A stretch of 64,000 nucleotides of DNA from NCBI GenBank assembly GCA_021442155.1, contig CM038223.1:36368983-36432982 (forward strand), read 5' to 3'. Source of the stretch: Cymbidium sinense. Taxonomy: Eukaryota; Streptophyta; Magnoliopsida; Asparagales; Orchidaceae. Shown one piece after another: positions 37,906 through 50,030 of the stretch. Made by a program: the position numbers and the translations under genes. Numbering within the stretch: the first letter of the stretch is position 1; each line of letters begins with the position of its first letter. The notes beneath the pieces were generated by a model. That model made no database searches. It was not told the DNA's origin and was given only the letters and a program-made list of their open reading frames with translations.

Positions 37906-39550
37906 TCACATGTTAACTTTTGGAACCCAAACATGTTTGGGTCCACATTCTAAATTTAAAGCAAGATATCTAGCATGTGTGGTTTGTGTAGTGCCTGTAC
38001 CTTTTGGTACCCATACATAAGATGATTGCTTAGTGTTTTGTAATTTATGTGCATACCAATCAAATGAAATATGCCCTTTTCTACAATAGTTGCACCAAAC
38101 ATTAGTTTTTGCATATGGCTTAGCACGATAATTATAAGGTATATGAATGGGATGTGTATGATGCAAATAATTTTTATTAAATATTTTTCTTGATGAAGTA
38201 TTATAATGAACTTGTGATTTCAAACATAATTCTAATCTTGCGTTTAACAAGATATTCTCTCTTTAAAGTTTACATACAAGTAAGGAATAATTTAATAAAA
38301 AAGTATTTTTACTTTTAAAATTATCACATTCATTTTCTAAATCACAAAAATGCATATCTAAATTTTTTTGTTCTTTTTCTAAGGATTGTATTTTCTTTTG
38401 AATTTTTTATATTCAATAACTAAATCATTAAAAGGATCATGTAATTCATCATAAGATATATCATTGCATACCTTTTGAGAATCTAAGTCAAATTTTCCAT
38501 TTTCCATAAGACATATATTGACCTCTTCATCGGATGACCAAGTACTTGATTCATTTGAATCTGGATTGTCCCATAAAGCCATCTTCTTCTTCTTATGGTA
38601 CTTTTTCTCCTTCATATTTTTTCTTCTTTCCACATCAATCACTTTCTTCTTTGATTCAGCAAGTTCTGGACAATCACCTCTTATGTGTCCAAGATTTTTT
38701 ACAATGGTAGCAAATGATCCCTTCACTATAGAAATTTCTTAGTTTGAAATTTATAGTTTTAGATTTTTTATACCTTTGATTCTTCTTCCTTAGCAAGTTC
38801 CCAAGCCTTTTGGATAACATGACCACCTCATCATTATCACCATTTGAGCTTGAGGTGTTGTGCTCATCACTATCATGAATTTGTAATGCAATGGCTTTTC
38901 CTTCTCCTTCTCCCTTTATGCTGAGTTATCCATCTTATCCCTTTGAGCAATAACCTATTCATGTGCTATCAAAGAACCCAAAAGTTGATCAAGTGAATAA
39001 GTAGATAAATCCTTAGTTTCATCAATAGCTCTTACTTTAGCTTCTAATTATTTTGGAAGACATCTAAGAATATTATAGACTAAGTCTTGATTCCTATATG
39101 TTTTTCCAAGAGAATGCAATGTGATAATTATTTTCATGAATCTAGTAGACATATCAAAAATGATTCAGAAGGAGACATATGAAATAACTCATATTCATGA
39201 ACAAGTCTATTTATGTGAGCATCTTTAACTTCACTAGTTCCTTCATAAGTTATAATGAGTTTATCCCATATTTCTTTTATTGTACTTAACATAGAAATTT
39301 TTATGTAATCATCAATTAATGAAGCACATTGTAAAGTATTACAAGCCCTAGCATTTAATTCATCAAGTTCTCTTTCAGCTACAGACCATTCCTCAAAAGG
39401 TTTTTCTATTTTAATGCCATTTACTTCTACTATGGGTGTATGATATTGATGTGTCAACATATACCACATGCATGCATCTTGATACCTTAAAAATGCACTA
39501 ATTCTATTTTTCCAATAATCAAATGGTACACTATCTAAAAGTGGAGGTCT
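37906..39550 (-). pseudogene. Copia gag
   Basis: From the N-terminus: PPLLDSVPFDYWKNRISAFL (39540 onward), then VNGIKIEKPFEEWSVAEREL, DYIKISMLSTIKEIWDKLII and VKDAHINRLVHEYELFHMSP, which is the UBN2-type copia gag. After stops and frameshifts come RCLPK..EAKVRAI, a CCHC knuckle near 38710-38670, an acidic segment with NPDSNESSTWSSDEEVNICL, and a second Cys-rich segment VWCNYCRKGHISFDW near 38080. It ends with two WVPK motifs. The first knuckle is out of frame because of one extra A in a homopolymer. Confidence 0.85.
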
Positions 39551-39560
39551 ATGAGTGGAT

Positions 39561-39576
39561 TGTCCCTCTGGTATAT
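39561..39576 (-). other. Degenerate copia primer-binding site
   Basis: Directly inside the 5' LTR the minus strand reads 'atataccagaggga'. This resembles the initiator tRNA-Met complement TGGTATCAGAGC, with TACCAGAG in place of TATCAGAG. Confidence 0.5.
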
Positions 39577-41675
39577 TGGGTGATATTAAAAATTTTAAAA
39601 GTTAAATCTTAAAATTTAAGTTTTAATAGAAAATTAATATTTTATTTTATAATGACAAGATACAATTCTTAATGCAGCAAAAATAAAAATACAGTAAAGT
39701 AAAGAGAGACAATAGGCACATAATTTTTATGTGGTTCAGCCAAATCCCAAAATTGGCATTCGTTCATGCCTAGCCACACTTGGCTAGGAATCCACTAAAT
39801 ACAAAATAACTTACAAATAGTACTCTCCTATAACGGGGCAAGTACAACCCTTACAACAATATGTACTCTCCTATAAAGGGGTGAGTACAACCCCAATATA
39901 AATTTTACATCACAAAAAGAAAATAATAAAATAATAAATTTTGATAAAATAAATCTCTCACAAATATACCAAGCTATCCAATTCAAAAAGTGATCTCACA
40001 ACTTATAAATGATCACTTTACAACTTACTAATAATTTTGATAAAGAAACTTGATTTATAATAGATCTAGCATATACTCTAAAATTTCAGCAATAATTTAT
40101 TTTATTTTAACCAAAATGAAGCTTTCAATTATTGCAAATGATAACAAAATACTTAAATATAATTAGTATATGATAGATTTAAGTAAACTAGTAAGCTTTT
40201 AATTAAAAAGAGAGATTTAGCAAATATGAAAATAATTTCAGCACAATAAATTAATTTGAAATTCTAAAATATACTTCTAAAATAGAACTAAGAATAAATA
40301 ATCTTTCAAATAAGACTAATGAAGAAATATTTCAAGAAACCACAAGAAATTTGTAGGAAGATAAAAATTTCAACATGTTGAAATAAATCGTACAAACTAT
40401 CACAAGAGTTTTTCACAAAAAAATGGTTGAAGAAACTTTGATGTGAAAAACTTTAGACTTTGATGTCAGACTAACCCACCAAAAATATAAATTGAAAAGA
40501 ATAAATAGATGGTGAAAATAGTATGAAAAACTTAAAAAGGGATTAAGATCAAGAAAACAAACTCAAGTAATTTGAGAAAGCTTGCTTAGTTGAAGATATT
40601 GAAGCTTCCAAACCAAGGATTTGATCTTGCAATATTTGGAGAACACTTGGAAGGAAAATCTAAGAGATTTTCTCTTAGATTTGCTGGAGCTATTTTGAAT
40701 TTGAATGAGGAATGCTTTCATGAAGAGAATGAGGGTTATTTATAGGCAAGAATATCATTTTGAATTATTGCAAAAAATATATTATTGTATATCATTTTAT
40801 CATATAATAATTTAATATTCAATAAAAATATAATTTATTTTAAATAAATATTAAATTCAAACAGCCAAAATTCGGTTATTCACATGGGCAAGTCAAAAAT
40901 AATCAAATATGGCTCTTAATATATTCAAAGCATGTATCATGCATTCATTATTAAAATCAGCTAATGTTTGAAAAGTCATATTAATTTTAATTTTAATCAA
41001 ACATGGGTCATGTAACCTATCAAATTAAATGGAAAAATCCAATGAATCCATTGGAGATGAAATCAAATATAAATATCTTGATTATAAAATGACTTTGGCT
41101 AAAATACATAATTTCACATAGTTTTGTTAATTTTGAAATATGACATTTAAATATTATGATATAATTTATATATAATCACACATATGTTAGTTATCATATA
41201 ACCTTCAAATTAAATTAAAATATTTAATTATATTAAGTTAATAAAATAATTTCACTCAATAGTCATAATTTATTATCATTTATTATTTTGACAATTCAAA
41301 TGATATGTATGAAACATATAATTGAATGTTAATTAGATATAGATTTATATAAATTAACCTCATTATCATTATTTAAAATAAATAAAAATAATATGTAAAG
41401 TTGTGAGCAAATTGACTCATGCCAATGAACTCATATGAATTACCAAGATAATTATAAGTACATATAACCTAAAATATTGTATCTTGAGCTTCACATTATC
41501 CATTTTGATCTATCTTTCATTCTTCTATTTTTGTAATTTTCTAAAACATATTGTGAGATGTATTGGATTTGTAATTAGCAATTAATATATCTAAAACACA
41601 TAAAACATACATTAGAACATCCAAGCATTCATTTGTTATCTTCAAAATTGATCGGATTGAACATGAGGCCGAACA
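39577..41675 (-). repeat. Copia 5' LTR
   Basis: The partner of 32531-34635. On the minus strand it begins TGTTCGGCCTCATG at 41675 and ends TATCACCCA. Gag of the gypsy element resumes right after it on the plus strand. Confidence 0.93.
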
Positions 41676-42120
41676 CAAGATTTTAGGAATCTAGCCACTC
41701 GCTATCTAGGAATCGACTATGCACAACTTACTTTAGTGACCCCTCTAAGAGAGTCAATAGCCAAGCTAATAGAGGCAATCTAGAATAAATATTATTTCAA
41801 GTGACCTCCACTTATGAAGGTCGATGGAGTGCATGAGAAATCAATGTATTATGCTTATCATCATGATCATGGACATGACACAGAGGAGTGTCAATATTTT
41901 AATAGTTTAATGGATGAGTTGATAAAGGCAGGAAAGCTCTTAGAGTTCTTCAGGAGGAAAGACAAAAAAATCATCAAGGCTTATAATGAACCCGCACTTG
42001 CACATGTTATTCATATTGTTAGAGTCATACCCACCAGCTTTGGTAGCAATGATGGGTCCCCAAGAAGGAAAGTATGAAAGGTTAAGATATGGAGAAGTGA
42101 ACTCGACAACTATGATGTAA
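41676..42120 (+). pseudogene. Ty3/gypsy gag, 3' part with zinc-knuckle-like motif
   Basis: The frame reads LVTPLRESIAKLIEAI, then from 41814 an open stretch with YYAYHHDHGHDTEECQYFNS and LMDELIKAGKLLEFFRRKDK. This is the gag segment that in many plant gypsy elements reads YC.FH.DHGHDTE.C..L, where Cys, His and Cys form a knuckle. The first Cys is replaced by Tyr or Ala here. It continues the gag that breaks off at 32530. Confidence 0.85.
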
Positions 42121-42493
42121 GCACCCTTCACGACCATCATACCATTTTATTTAACATAGTGAGCCTAATTAATATCATTTTTAAAGTAATTTTTGACAAG
42201 CTGGGACTACAAAATTTCAAACTCACACTCGTAGAGGACAATTATACAGTTTCTCAAGAGAGTGAATCGAAATTGAAAAAATGATAACTCTCCCACCTAG
42301 GGAGAAGGTAAGAGATATTTTATAGTAATTGCCGACTTCATCATAATAGAAGCCCCTACTACTTATAATGTTATCTTTGTTCAACCACTATATAACACAT
42401 TTCGAACAGTGGTGTTGACGTATCATGTAAATGTCAAATTCCCTATTAGAAGCGAGGAGATTATTATTGTTAAGAGGCTATGGCACCCAATAG
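42121..42493 (+). pseudogene. Ty3/gypsy protease region
   Basis: HHDHHTILFN, IIFKVIFDKLGLQNFKLTL and then TYNVIFVQPLYNTFRTVVLT followed by YHVNVKFPIR correspond to the protease and spacer of gypsy elements (normally with YNAILGRP.L...RAVVST, then KFPT). The DTG/DSG active site is in the damaged part and was not found. The frame is cut at 42494 by a solo LTR. Confidence 0.7.
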
Positions 42494-45186
42494 TGGGGGT
42501 GAATTGACTTACTTTAAAAATGTTACACCTTAAAACTTAATTATAAATTTTATAAACAACTTAGATGCAAAATAGATATATGAGAATTTTTGATTAAAGA
42601 GCAAAGCACCGAACAAGTAAGCACAAAAAAACTACATAAAAGTAAGAGCAAGAGATGAGAAGATTTTTATGTGATTCAGCCAAACCTAAAAACTAGCCCA
42701 TGTCACCCTAACTAGAAATTTACTAAAGAAAATGAGATTACAACCAATATCTTGCACTTTCCTATATCATGCAAGTAGAACCCTAACATGTACTTTCCTA
42801 CACTAGGCAAGTACAACCCCAACACATACTTTTCTACTCTTGGCAAGTAAAACCCTAATAATAAGCTTAAAGAACAAGAAAAGAAGATACAATTTGAAAT
42901 ATCTAACTCTCAAATTTAAAGTAATTTTGCACTCAATTTCATTAAGCAATATTAAGATAGATAAGTTTGAAGAGCTCAAACTTATATTTATGTTTTATAA
43001 AATTAAATGAACTTGAAATCTTTAAAACATAATGTGCAAAGTGGAATATGAAGATTAAAGCGGTTGTACAAAAATAAAAATGATAACCTTTCGAAATAAT
43101 ATTCAAGAGAACAAAGTGTATGAAAGCCTTATGAAATTGATTTTAATTATATTAAAGTAAAAAGATTCTTTCAATTTTTTGAAGGAAGAATGAAAAAAGA
43201 TGAGAGAATACTTTAACAATAAAGAACATAAACCTTTTTATTCAAAGCAAGCTGATGAACTTCAATATTCAAGCGAATAAGTGAATGCAATTTTCTTACT
43301 GAAGTCCTTTATGTGTATGCAATGAGATTTATGACTTGAAATCTTCTTTTCAGCAAAAGAGAAGCTTGAAAGATGTTAAAGATAGTCTACACTTAAAGAT
43401 TTGTTGAAAATGAAAAGTGAGGAGATCTTTTTGCAGTTCAATACAAGCAAGCTCTATGATGTCTTTCATCCAAGGTCTTTGAAGAAAGATTTTACAAATA
43501 TGATTCAAGAAAATAAATTGCAAGAGTTTTGGCCTAAGAAGAGAGAAGTAATAGATTAAGAAGTCATGAGATAATTTCTTTAAACAGAGTTACAATTAAG
43601 AGAGTTTTCATCTAAGCCAAAGAGAAGAGTAGTGAAATAATGAGAGGGAAAAATTAATAAGGAAAGAGTTTGATTTCAAACAAATGAGCACATGCTAAAT
43701 AAATTCAAACAAGGATATTTGAATTTTGGCCAAGATGTATATGGGGGAAAGAAATTAATCATGTCAATCTAATAAAATATAGAGAATATATTCCAATGAT
43801 ATTCAGCCAAGCATGAGAAACGATGGAAAATTATTTTTACAACAAATTGAATTTAGAATAATGGAACACAAGATTTAAAGTTTTCATTAAACTAAATTGT
43901 AATGAGGAAAACCATGCAAGAATGGAGGGAATTTTTTTGAATCCAATTTACATAAATAAAGTCTCTTAATTTAATTAAAGGATTAATTTAGTGATTCAAA
44001 ATAAATTGAACTAAAAAATTTAAAGATCAATTATGTATGGGATGGACAAAGTGTTTCTAAAAGGAGTTCAATCATCATTTAATGCACCAATATAAGAGAT
44101 TAATTAACTAGTTTAAAGAGATTAAATAGAGCAAAATAAAAGAGATAAATCTAATTAAAATAAATAAAGAGATTACATGGGTTTCTTTCCCAATAGGTTT
44201 CTAAAAAGGGAATTAATCTCCACTCAATGCATTTGGTTATAAATCAATTTTGGGAGAAAAATTATAAAGAGATTTGAAATAATTTAAATAAATCAAATTA
44301 CTCTAGATAAAATAAAAGAAGGGGCCGCCATATATTTCCCAAATTGGAAATCCAATTTTAGAAAATACATAAAAATAAATGTCTATTGAATTTGAATTTG
44401 AAGTAACATAGATTAAATCGAATTAATATAATTAAGATGAGATTAATAAGCATATGAGTCAAGCAAACTAATTCATAAAAGGATATAAATCAATTTAGCA
44501 CACATATGGCAAAGATAATTCATTTAAATTGAAAATCATTCAAACTTTAAAATTCAATAAAATGAATTTAAAAAAATTGAAAAATTAAATAAGATATTAT
44601 GATAATAATTTTCATTATTCCAATAATATTTATCAAGCCAAAAACCATAGAAAATTCGGCCAAAATAAATTAAGATGTTATTTTTGATAAGAGAGAGAAA
44701 ATAAAAGGATAGGAGAGAGTAAAAAAATAATATGGATAATTCATGAATAATTTCATTCTCATGCAAAGGTTAAATGAATAATTAGTAAGACAAAGCATGG
44801 AAATAACTAAATTAAGTGTGAAATAAATCCAACAAACTTTAAAAAGTAACGAATAAGACTTAAGCTCATGTAAGTTCTCAAATTATCCAAAAGGATAATT
44901 TAAAGAATATTTGAAAATATCATGCAAATAAAATATGAAAAATTATGCAAAAATTCAAATAAATGATATGGAATTATTTAACCCATTATTTTCATATGTT
45001 TGAGCTCTTACTTATCTTACTATTTCATAACCTAGGAAGATTCTAAAGCTGCACTCATCCAACTGATGATGACTTTTCAAATTTAACTGAGCTTACTGTG
45101 TCTGGTGAGCATCTTGAAACACATAAAATGAAATTTTAGTTCTATCCAATCATATATTTGTTATTATCAAAATTAACAGCATAAGA
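42494..45186 (-). repeat. Solo LTR of a related copia family
   Basis: The plus strand shares the leader plan of the copia LTRs nearby: 'ttttatgtgattcagccaaa', a 'ctaactagaaatttacta' block, and alternating 'tactttcctaca' and 'gcaagtacaacccc' units, followed by an AT-rich part ending 'ttgttattatcaaaattaa'. Length is about 2.7 kb. No internal domains accompany it. A possible 5-base duplication 'aatag' lies at 42489-42493 and 45187-45191. Gypsy protease ends on one side and the gypsy frame continues on the other, so it is an insertion reduced to one LTR. Confidence 0.7.
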
Positions 45187-46200
45187 AATAGTGTATGGAG
45201 TCAACAACTATTAGAGAAAATCTCAACCAATCTTGCATGTGCTTTTTGAATGTAATTGGTAGGTTGAGCATGAAAGGTAAAGTACTACTATTAGATATAA
45301 CATAAATAGGAATCAAAGTCATTGAGGTGACAGAAGAAATTCTAACTACGTAAGACATTGGGTGAGTATTAAAGGTTAGCTTGGTTTTCTACTCTAAGCA
45401 TAAAGAAACCCTCATCCAAAGTCTCCAAATTAATTTAGATGTATTTGTTTGGACAATAACAGAGATGCTAAACATAGATATTAACATTATTTATCATCAG
45501 TTAAATATTTGCATGGATGTGCAACCCATCAGATACAAAAAGAAGAAATAGTAGCTATACTCGCCAAATTCTTCAAGCAGGAGGTTGCAAAGCTACTTAA
45601 AGCTAATTTTATTAGGGAAGTTCCATACCTAGAATGAGTGTCCAACATATGATGGTGTAGAAGTTGAATGGTAAAAGAAGGATGTGTCTCAAGTTCACCA
45701 TTCTAAACTCAACATGTTAGAATGATAGGTATCCTCTCTGGTAAATAGATGAGCTCATAAACTTTGTTGCATTTTTAATATACCATCATATTCAAATGCA
45801 TCTTGTAGACTCTGAGAAAATAACCTTCATTACTACTAAAGCATTATACTGTTATAGAGTTATGCCCTTTAAGTTGAAAACATAAGGATAACAACCATAG
45901 ACTATTAGATCATGTGCTCAAAGAATAGAAGGGGAGAAATGTTGGAACCCGTATGGATGTCATACTAATTAAGAGCAAGTCACCATTGCAACATATCCAA
46001 GACATCGAAGAGATATTTTCCACACTTAAAAGGTATAACATGTACTTTAACCCACTAAAAAATATTTTTGGTGAAGGAGTAAGGAACTTTTTGAGGTTTC
46101 TCATTAACCCTAAAGGCATAAAGGCCAATCTAAATAAAGTAAAGGAGATACTCAATATGCCCTCACCCAAAAATGTGAAAAAAGAAACAACATCTTATTA
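45187..46200 (+). pseudogene. Ty3/gypsy reverse transcriptase
   Basis: ICMDVQPIRYKKKK near 45508 is the usual lead into RT (normally ...ARP..QK.R). Then QEVAKLLKANFIREVPYLE, CVSS, and a chain of damaged blocks lead to LLDHVLKE and to the open stretch from 45953 with VILIKSKSPLQHIQDIEEIF and GEGVRNFLRFLINPKGIKAN. The last is the thumb/connection block (normally FLGF.VS..GIEANP.K). The YVDD box reads as MDV, so a catalytic residue is lost. The start follows a solo LTR insertion. Confidence 0.85.
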
Positions 46201-46830
46201 GGAGAGTAGCAAGACTGAATAGGTTCTTCTCAAAAATAGGAGACTGGTGTTTCTCATTCTTCAAAGTTCTCATAGGAGTGAAGAAGTTCGAATGGACCCC
46301 AAAATGTGAAAAGGCCTTTAATAATTTGAAGAGTTTACTCATGTCACCTTCTCTATTGCAAAACCCAAAGGAAGGAGAAGTCTTGTTACTATACTTAGGA
46401 GTGAGGGAAGGCTCAATCAACTCAGTTCCAATTAGAGAAGATGGTGGGACATAATGGTCATCTATTATCTTAGTAAATCTATATGAGGTGTTGAGTTGAA
46501 TTACCCACTCATGGATAAGCTTGCACTTGCACTAATCATCTCGTCCAGGTGATTACGACCACACTCCATTCATGTTATCACTGATAAACTACGTAAATAT
46601 ATACTCTCTAAACCTGACCATTTAGGAAGATTGCTGAAATGGTTAGTAGAATTAAGTAAGCTTGACATATCATACTCACGTCAAACCTTGATCAAAGCTC
46701 AAGCACTCACAAATTTTCTTATTGACTTCAGTAGTTCACAAAATATTCTCATAAACTTGGAGCCATTGTGGAAACTAAACATCAATGCACTTTTGGTAAA
46801 CAAACCATCTACTCTAGCATAGTACTATCA
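46200..46830 (+). pseudogene. Ty3/gypsy RNase H
   Basis: RRVARLNRFFSKIGDWCFSF, KFEWTPKCEKAFNNLKSLLM and LLQNPKEGEVLLLYLGV form the connection and early RNase H region. After several stops MLKWLVELSKLDISYSRQTL and IKAQALTNFLIDF complete it at about 46630-46740. No integrase follows. The element stops near 46830, where LINE sequence takes over. Confidence 0.85.
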
Positions 46831-46979
46831 ACATGTTGCTTCTAGCTACAACTTATCTTCTCCCCCATTATTGATCCATTTCTCCTTGGTATAGCCGTCT
46901 CTTTTCTAGTGGGCTTCTTTATTTTACTTCCCTTTATGGATTAGCCCACATATGCTTAGGGCATGGTTGACGGCTCTTG
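46831..46979. other. Junction between gypsy and LINE
   Basis: No frame of either element can be read here. It may be the LINE 5' untranslated region. Confidence 0.3.
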
Positions 46980-47039
46980 CTAGTCTTTATATTTCAACCT
47001 CCTTCTTTCCCATAGTGTCATGACTCTTTTATAGAAAGC

Positions 47040-48440
47040 AATGGTTTCAAGATCGTTAGAAAAGCTTATCGCAAAGGAGGTAAACCTACTATTATCCTTC
47101 CTAAGACTGATACCTGGAGTTTGGTTGAACCTTTTAAGTTTAGCTTAGTTGGAAAATTTACCTTCAACCACCCTAAAATGGATTTTCATCAAAAGAACTT
47201 TGTTGAATTCAAACTGGTTGGGGAATGGAATATAGGGCTCTTGGATGGGAGACACATTATGATTAAACTCTCTGAGAAAGAGGACTATGAAAGAATTTTC
47301 TCAAAATAGCTTTATAACATTAAAAATATCCCAATTAAGTTTGCCAAATCATTTTACTATAGCATTGAACCTCCTATTGCCCTCATGTGGATTAAATTTT
47401 CAAGACTAAAACTACATCTCTTCAATAAGAGAATTCTATTCTATTGAAGCTATTTTTAGATGATAATTAAAACTAAATATCTACACATTCAATCTAACAA
47501 AGCCTCTTCTACTTAGATCCTAGTAGAAATGAACATCATAGCTCACTATAATGATGAAATATGGATTGGTATATCATCAAATGGATATTAGCAAAAAGTG
47601 GAGATTGAACAAAAACTAATATATTATGAAAAATGCAAGATGTTTGGCGATGGACCAGATAAATGCTATATTGCTCACCCTGATTTGAGAGCCTAGGCCT
47701 AATAGAAATAAAACTCAATTAGCTAGGAAAGCTTTGCGATAGCATCCAACTATTATACAATATATTGAAAGACCTAGCCATACTAATACAATAATTGAGA
47801 CATTCAATGGAGATAGATTTAACACCCACAATCAATAAACCTTCAGCAACAATAATCAAAACTTAGCTAAAGAACTAGGACAACCACACATGAATTAATC
47901 CACTATGAATTTGATTATTGGATTCAAAACAAAACCTATCAACCAAAATGAAACAACACTTGATGATACTCAAATAATTCCCAATGATTCATTATAGGAG
48001 GACCAACAGATTGAGCACCACCTAAAACTCATTATTAGAAATGAATCTACTAAACCCACTAAACCAATTGTGTCAATTCCATCATAAGAAGAAGAAGGAG
48101 ATGGTCTAGTTAATCAAAACCTGGAGTATAACAGGGAATTATGACATAAACCAAGAGTTTCCACCATGGCCAATGATGAGGAGGATGATATGAATTCTCA
48201 AGATAAACTATTTGATGAAAGACACTATGAAGACTTGGTTAGTGCTACTATGGATGAACAAAAACATAGTAAAATAAATAAGAATTTAGAAAAGAGTATC
48301 CATGAACATAAAAATCTACTGGTCTATAGTCACCAAGCTTTGAGTCAACAAACCAAAGGGCAAGAGCCTTTTAGGAGGTCTTTTAGTAAACTCCCCACCC
48401 CTTCCCCCAACCTCCCCCGCCTCTCTCCCTTTGCTATGTT
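47040..48440 (+). pseudogene. LINE ORF1 with DUF4283-like domain
   Basis: The region reads FKIVRKAYRKGGKPTIILPK, then from 47121 VEPFKFSLVGKFTFNHPKMD, FVEFKLVGEWNIGLLDGRHI and MIKLSEKEDYERIFSK. This is the N-terminal domain found in plant LINE ORF1 proteins, with the usual SLVGKFS and HV.IRL..E.DY motifs. After a stop, ALMWIKFSRLKLHLFNKRIL continues the domain (normally VWI.FP.LP.H.F). A Cys-rich knuckle should follow near 47630, where YYEKCKMFGDGPDKC is visible. The C-terminal part at 48166-48456 is an acidic, low-complexity open stretch of 96 codons. Role in the family: RNA binding and nuclear RNP assembly. Confidence 0.85.
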
Positions 48441-48780
48441 TTCCTTCATGATTTGAAACATTAGAGGCATTGATAAGGCCAATTCCTTTAATAGATTAAA
48501 GAGCTGTGCATGTTACCACAAACTGAAGATTTTTGCCATACTTGAACTAATGGTCAACATTGAGAGCATTTCTAAAATCAAAAGAAGATTTATATGTTTT
48601 AACAACTATCTAAATAGGAGCAAAAAGACTTGGCTTTTTGGAAACCCAATCTTCAAATAAAATTCTAGTTGACACCACCTAATGCCTCCACTTCCTCATC
48701 CATAACAGTAATGTAGAACTTCAGGCCACCGTTATTTATGATGCATATAATATAAACTTAAAGAGAGAGCTTTAGACAAT
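48440..48780 (+). pseudogene. LINE ORF2 endonuclease, N-terminal part
   Basis: NIRGIDKANSFNRLKSCACY, IFAILELMVNIESISKIKRR and RSKKTWLFGNP match the start of the apurinic-type endonuclease in plant L1 ORF2 (normally WN.RG......R......P....E.M.). The frame holds stops and ends near 48780 without the central catalytic blocks. Confidence 0.8.
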
Positions 48781-48819
48781 AATGAAGCTGATCATTAATG
48801 AGAATCCTGAGATGAAACC

Positions 48820-49445
48820 TTTGCTTACATTAACCTGAGACACCATTTCTCGCATGCTTTTCATCCTAGCTTTGGTCTTCCTTTCTAGGAAGCTCAATAG
48901 TGTGGCTGAGGATAAGAAAGATATCACCTTCCACACAAGAAGTAATCTAAATATCACACACCTAGCTTTTGTGAATTATTTACTACTCTTTCATAATGGA
49001 AGCAAAAAAGCTATCAGGAATCTCATGACAATCCTTGAGAAAGTCACAAAACTCTCTTGTATGTCATTAAGCTCTAACAAATGTTTTTTGTGTGTGATAG
49101 GAATGCTAATTAAGCCATCCCAAATTAATTGGATTAACGAGAAGACTAGCTTTTCTCACTCCTTAACCCCATTCTCTTATCTTGGCATCAAACTATATAA
49201 AGGTAAGCACACCCCCTCTATTTTCAATTAATTGATTGATAAGATTCAAAGAACACTAAACTCTTGGGAGAACCTCTTCCTTTAATGTGGAGGTAGAATC
49301 ACTTTGGCCAAGAGCATCCTCAATTCAATCCCACTCTATATTATTAAAGTCCAATATGTTCCCAAAAACACTCAAATCAAGATTGAGAGTATGTTTAATA
49401 GGTTCATTTGGAGTCACACAAAATAATATCTTGGAAGATAAACAT
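48820..49445 (+). pseudogene. LINE ORF2 reverse transcriptase, C-terminal part
   Basis: ISRMLFILALVFLSRKLNSV corresponds to the block DPLSPLLFIL..E.LSR of L1 RT. It is followed by THLAFVNYLLLFHNGSKKAI (the FADD box has become FVNY, losing both Asp), then LSCMSLSSNKC, FSYLGIKLYKG, NSWENLFL.CGGRITLAKSI and IESMFNRFIWSHTK. The frame is open for 125 codons from 48854 despite the lost catalytic residues. The stretch ends at the junction with large LTR C. Confidence 0.88.
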
Positions 49446-50030
49446 GTTATCCTATTATATTTATGACACCACATTGGGTTTAGCAATTTATGATTTTGAT
49501 GATCAAATTAGTCATTAAGGAGTAAACATATTATCTAAAAAGATAAACATGTTATCTTATAATGAATTTATCATTTAATGAAATACTCTTAAGGCTAATG
49601 GGCCATTCACGTACCAGAGAGTTTTTCCTTGAACTACATGAAAAGTAGAACAAGGTTTATTTTAAACGTGGTTCATGGTTCCCTATAAGGGCAAGCCCCC
49701 TAGTTAATTATATCTTAGGAAAAAAGGGTCTCTTCTTAAGAATACTATTGATTAAAGAAATAGGATATTATTTATATGGATTTCTAAGTTGGCTTTCTAA
49801 AGAATGATAATTATAATTTTAAATTGGAATGATTCTAAGTAGAAAGAGTTCTTTTAGGAGGCCAAATGGGATGAAGTAAGAAATGCCTATTGATGCTGGG
49901 ATGCCTAATAGCATTTCAACTATCCTATTTTTGGGCTTTAAATTTTGAAATTTAATTTAAATTTTGAGTTGATAATTTCTTAGAAATTTAAGACTTAGAT
50001 TCTAGCAGCAAAAGACTGTAGAAATGCTCT

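Larger units (their letters stand above)
32531..41675 (-). mobile_element. Ty1/copia retrotransposon, nested in gypsy
   Basis: Two direct repeats of about 2.1 kb flank a copia gag-pro-int-RT-RNase H internal region read on the minus strand. LTR ends are TG...CA (the 3' LTR begins TATTGGG by mutation). The order of domains, integrase before RT, defines copia. Sequence on both sides is gag of one gypsy element, so this is a nested insertion. All coding parts carry frameshifts or stops. The LTR pair differs at roughly one base in ten by eye, so the insertion is old. Long LTRs, two CCHC-like segments and WVPK motifs suggest a SIRE/Maximus- or Tork-like lineage, unproven. Confidence 0.93.
46980..49463 (+). 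mobile_element. L1-type LINE, internally deleted and 3' truncated
   Basis: ORF1, the start of the endonuclease and the end of reverse transcriptase occur in this order on the plus strand. About 1.5 kb or more of the normal ORF2 is absent between the endonuclease and RT parts. The element ends at 49463, where large LTR C begins, so the remaining 3' end is either lost or lies beyond the window. The 5' end is approximate. Confidence 0.85.

Noticed and set aside
45910..46420. Minus-strand open frames over the gypsy RT
   Set aside because: The plus strand carries recognisable RT and RNase H blocks. The minus frames are shadows.
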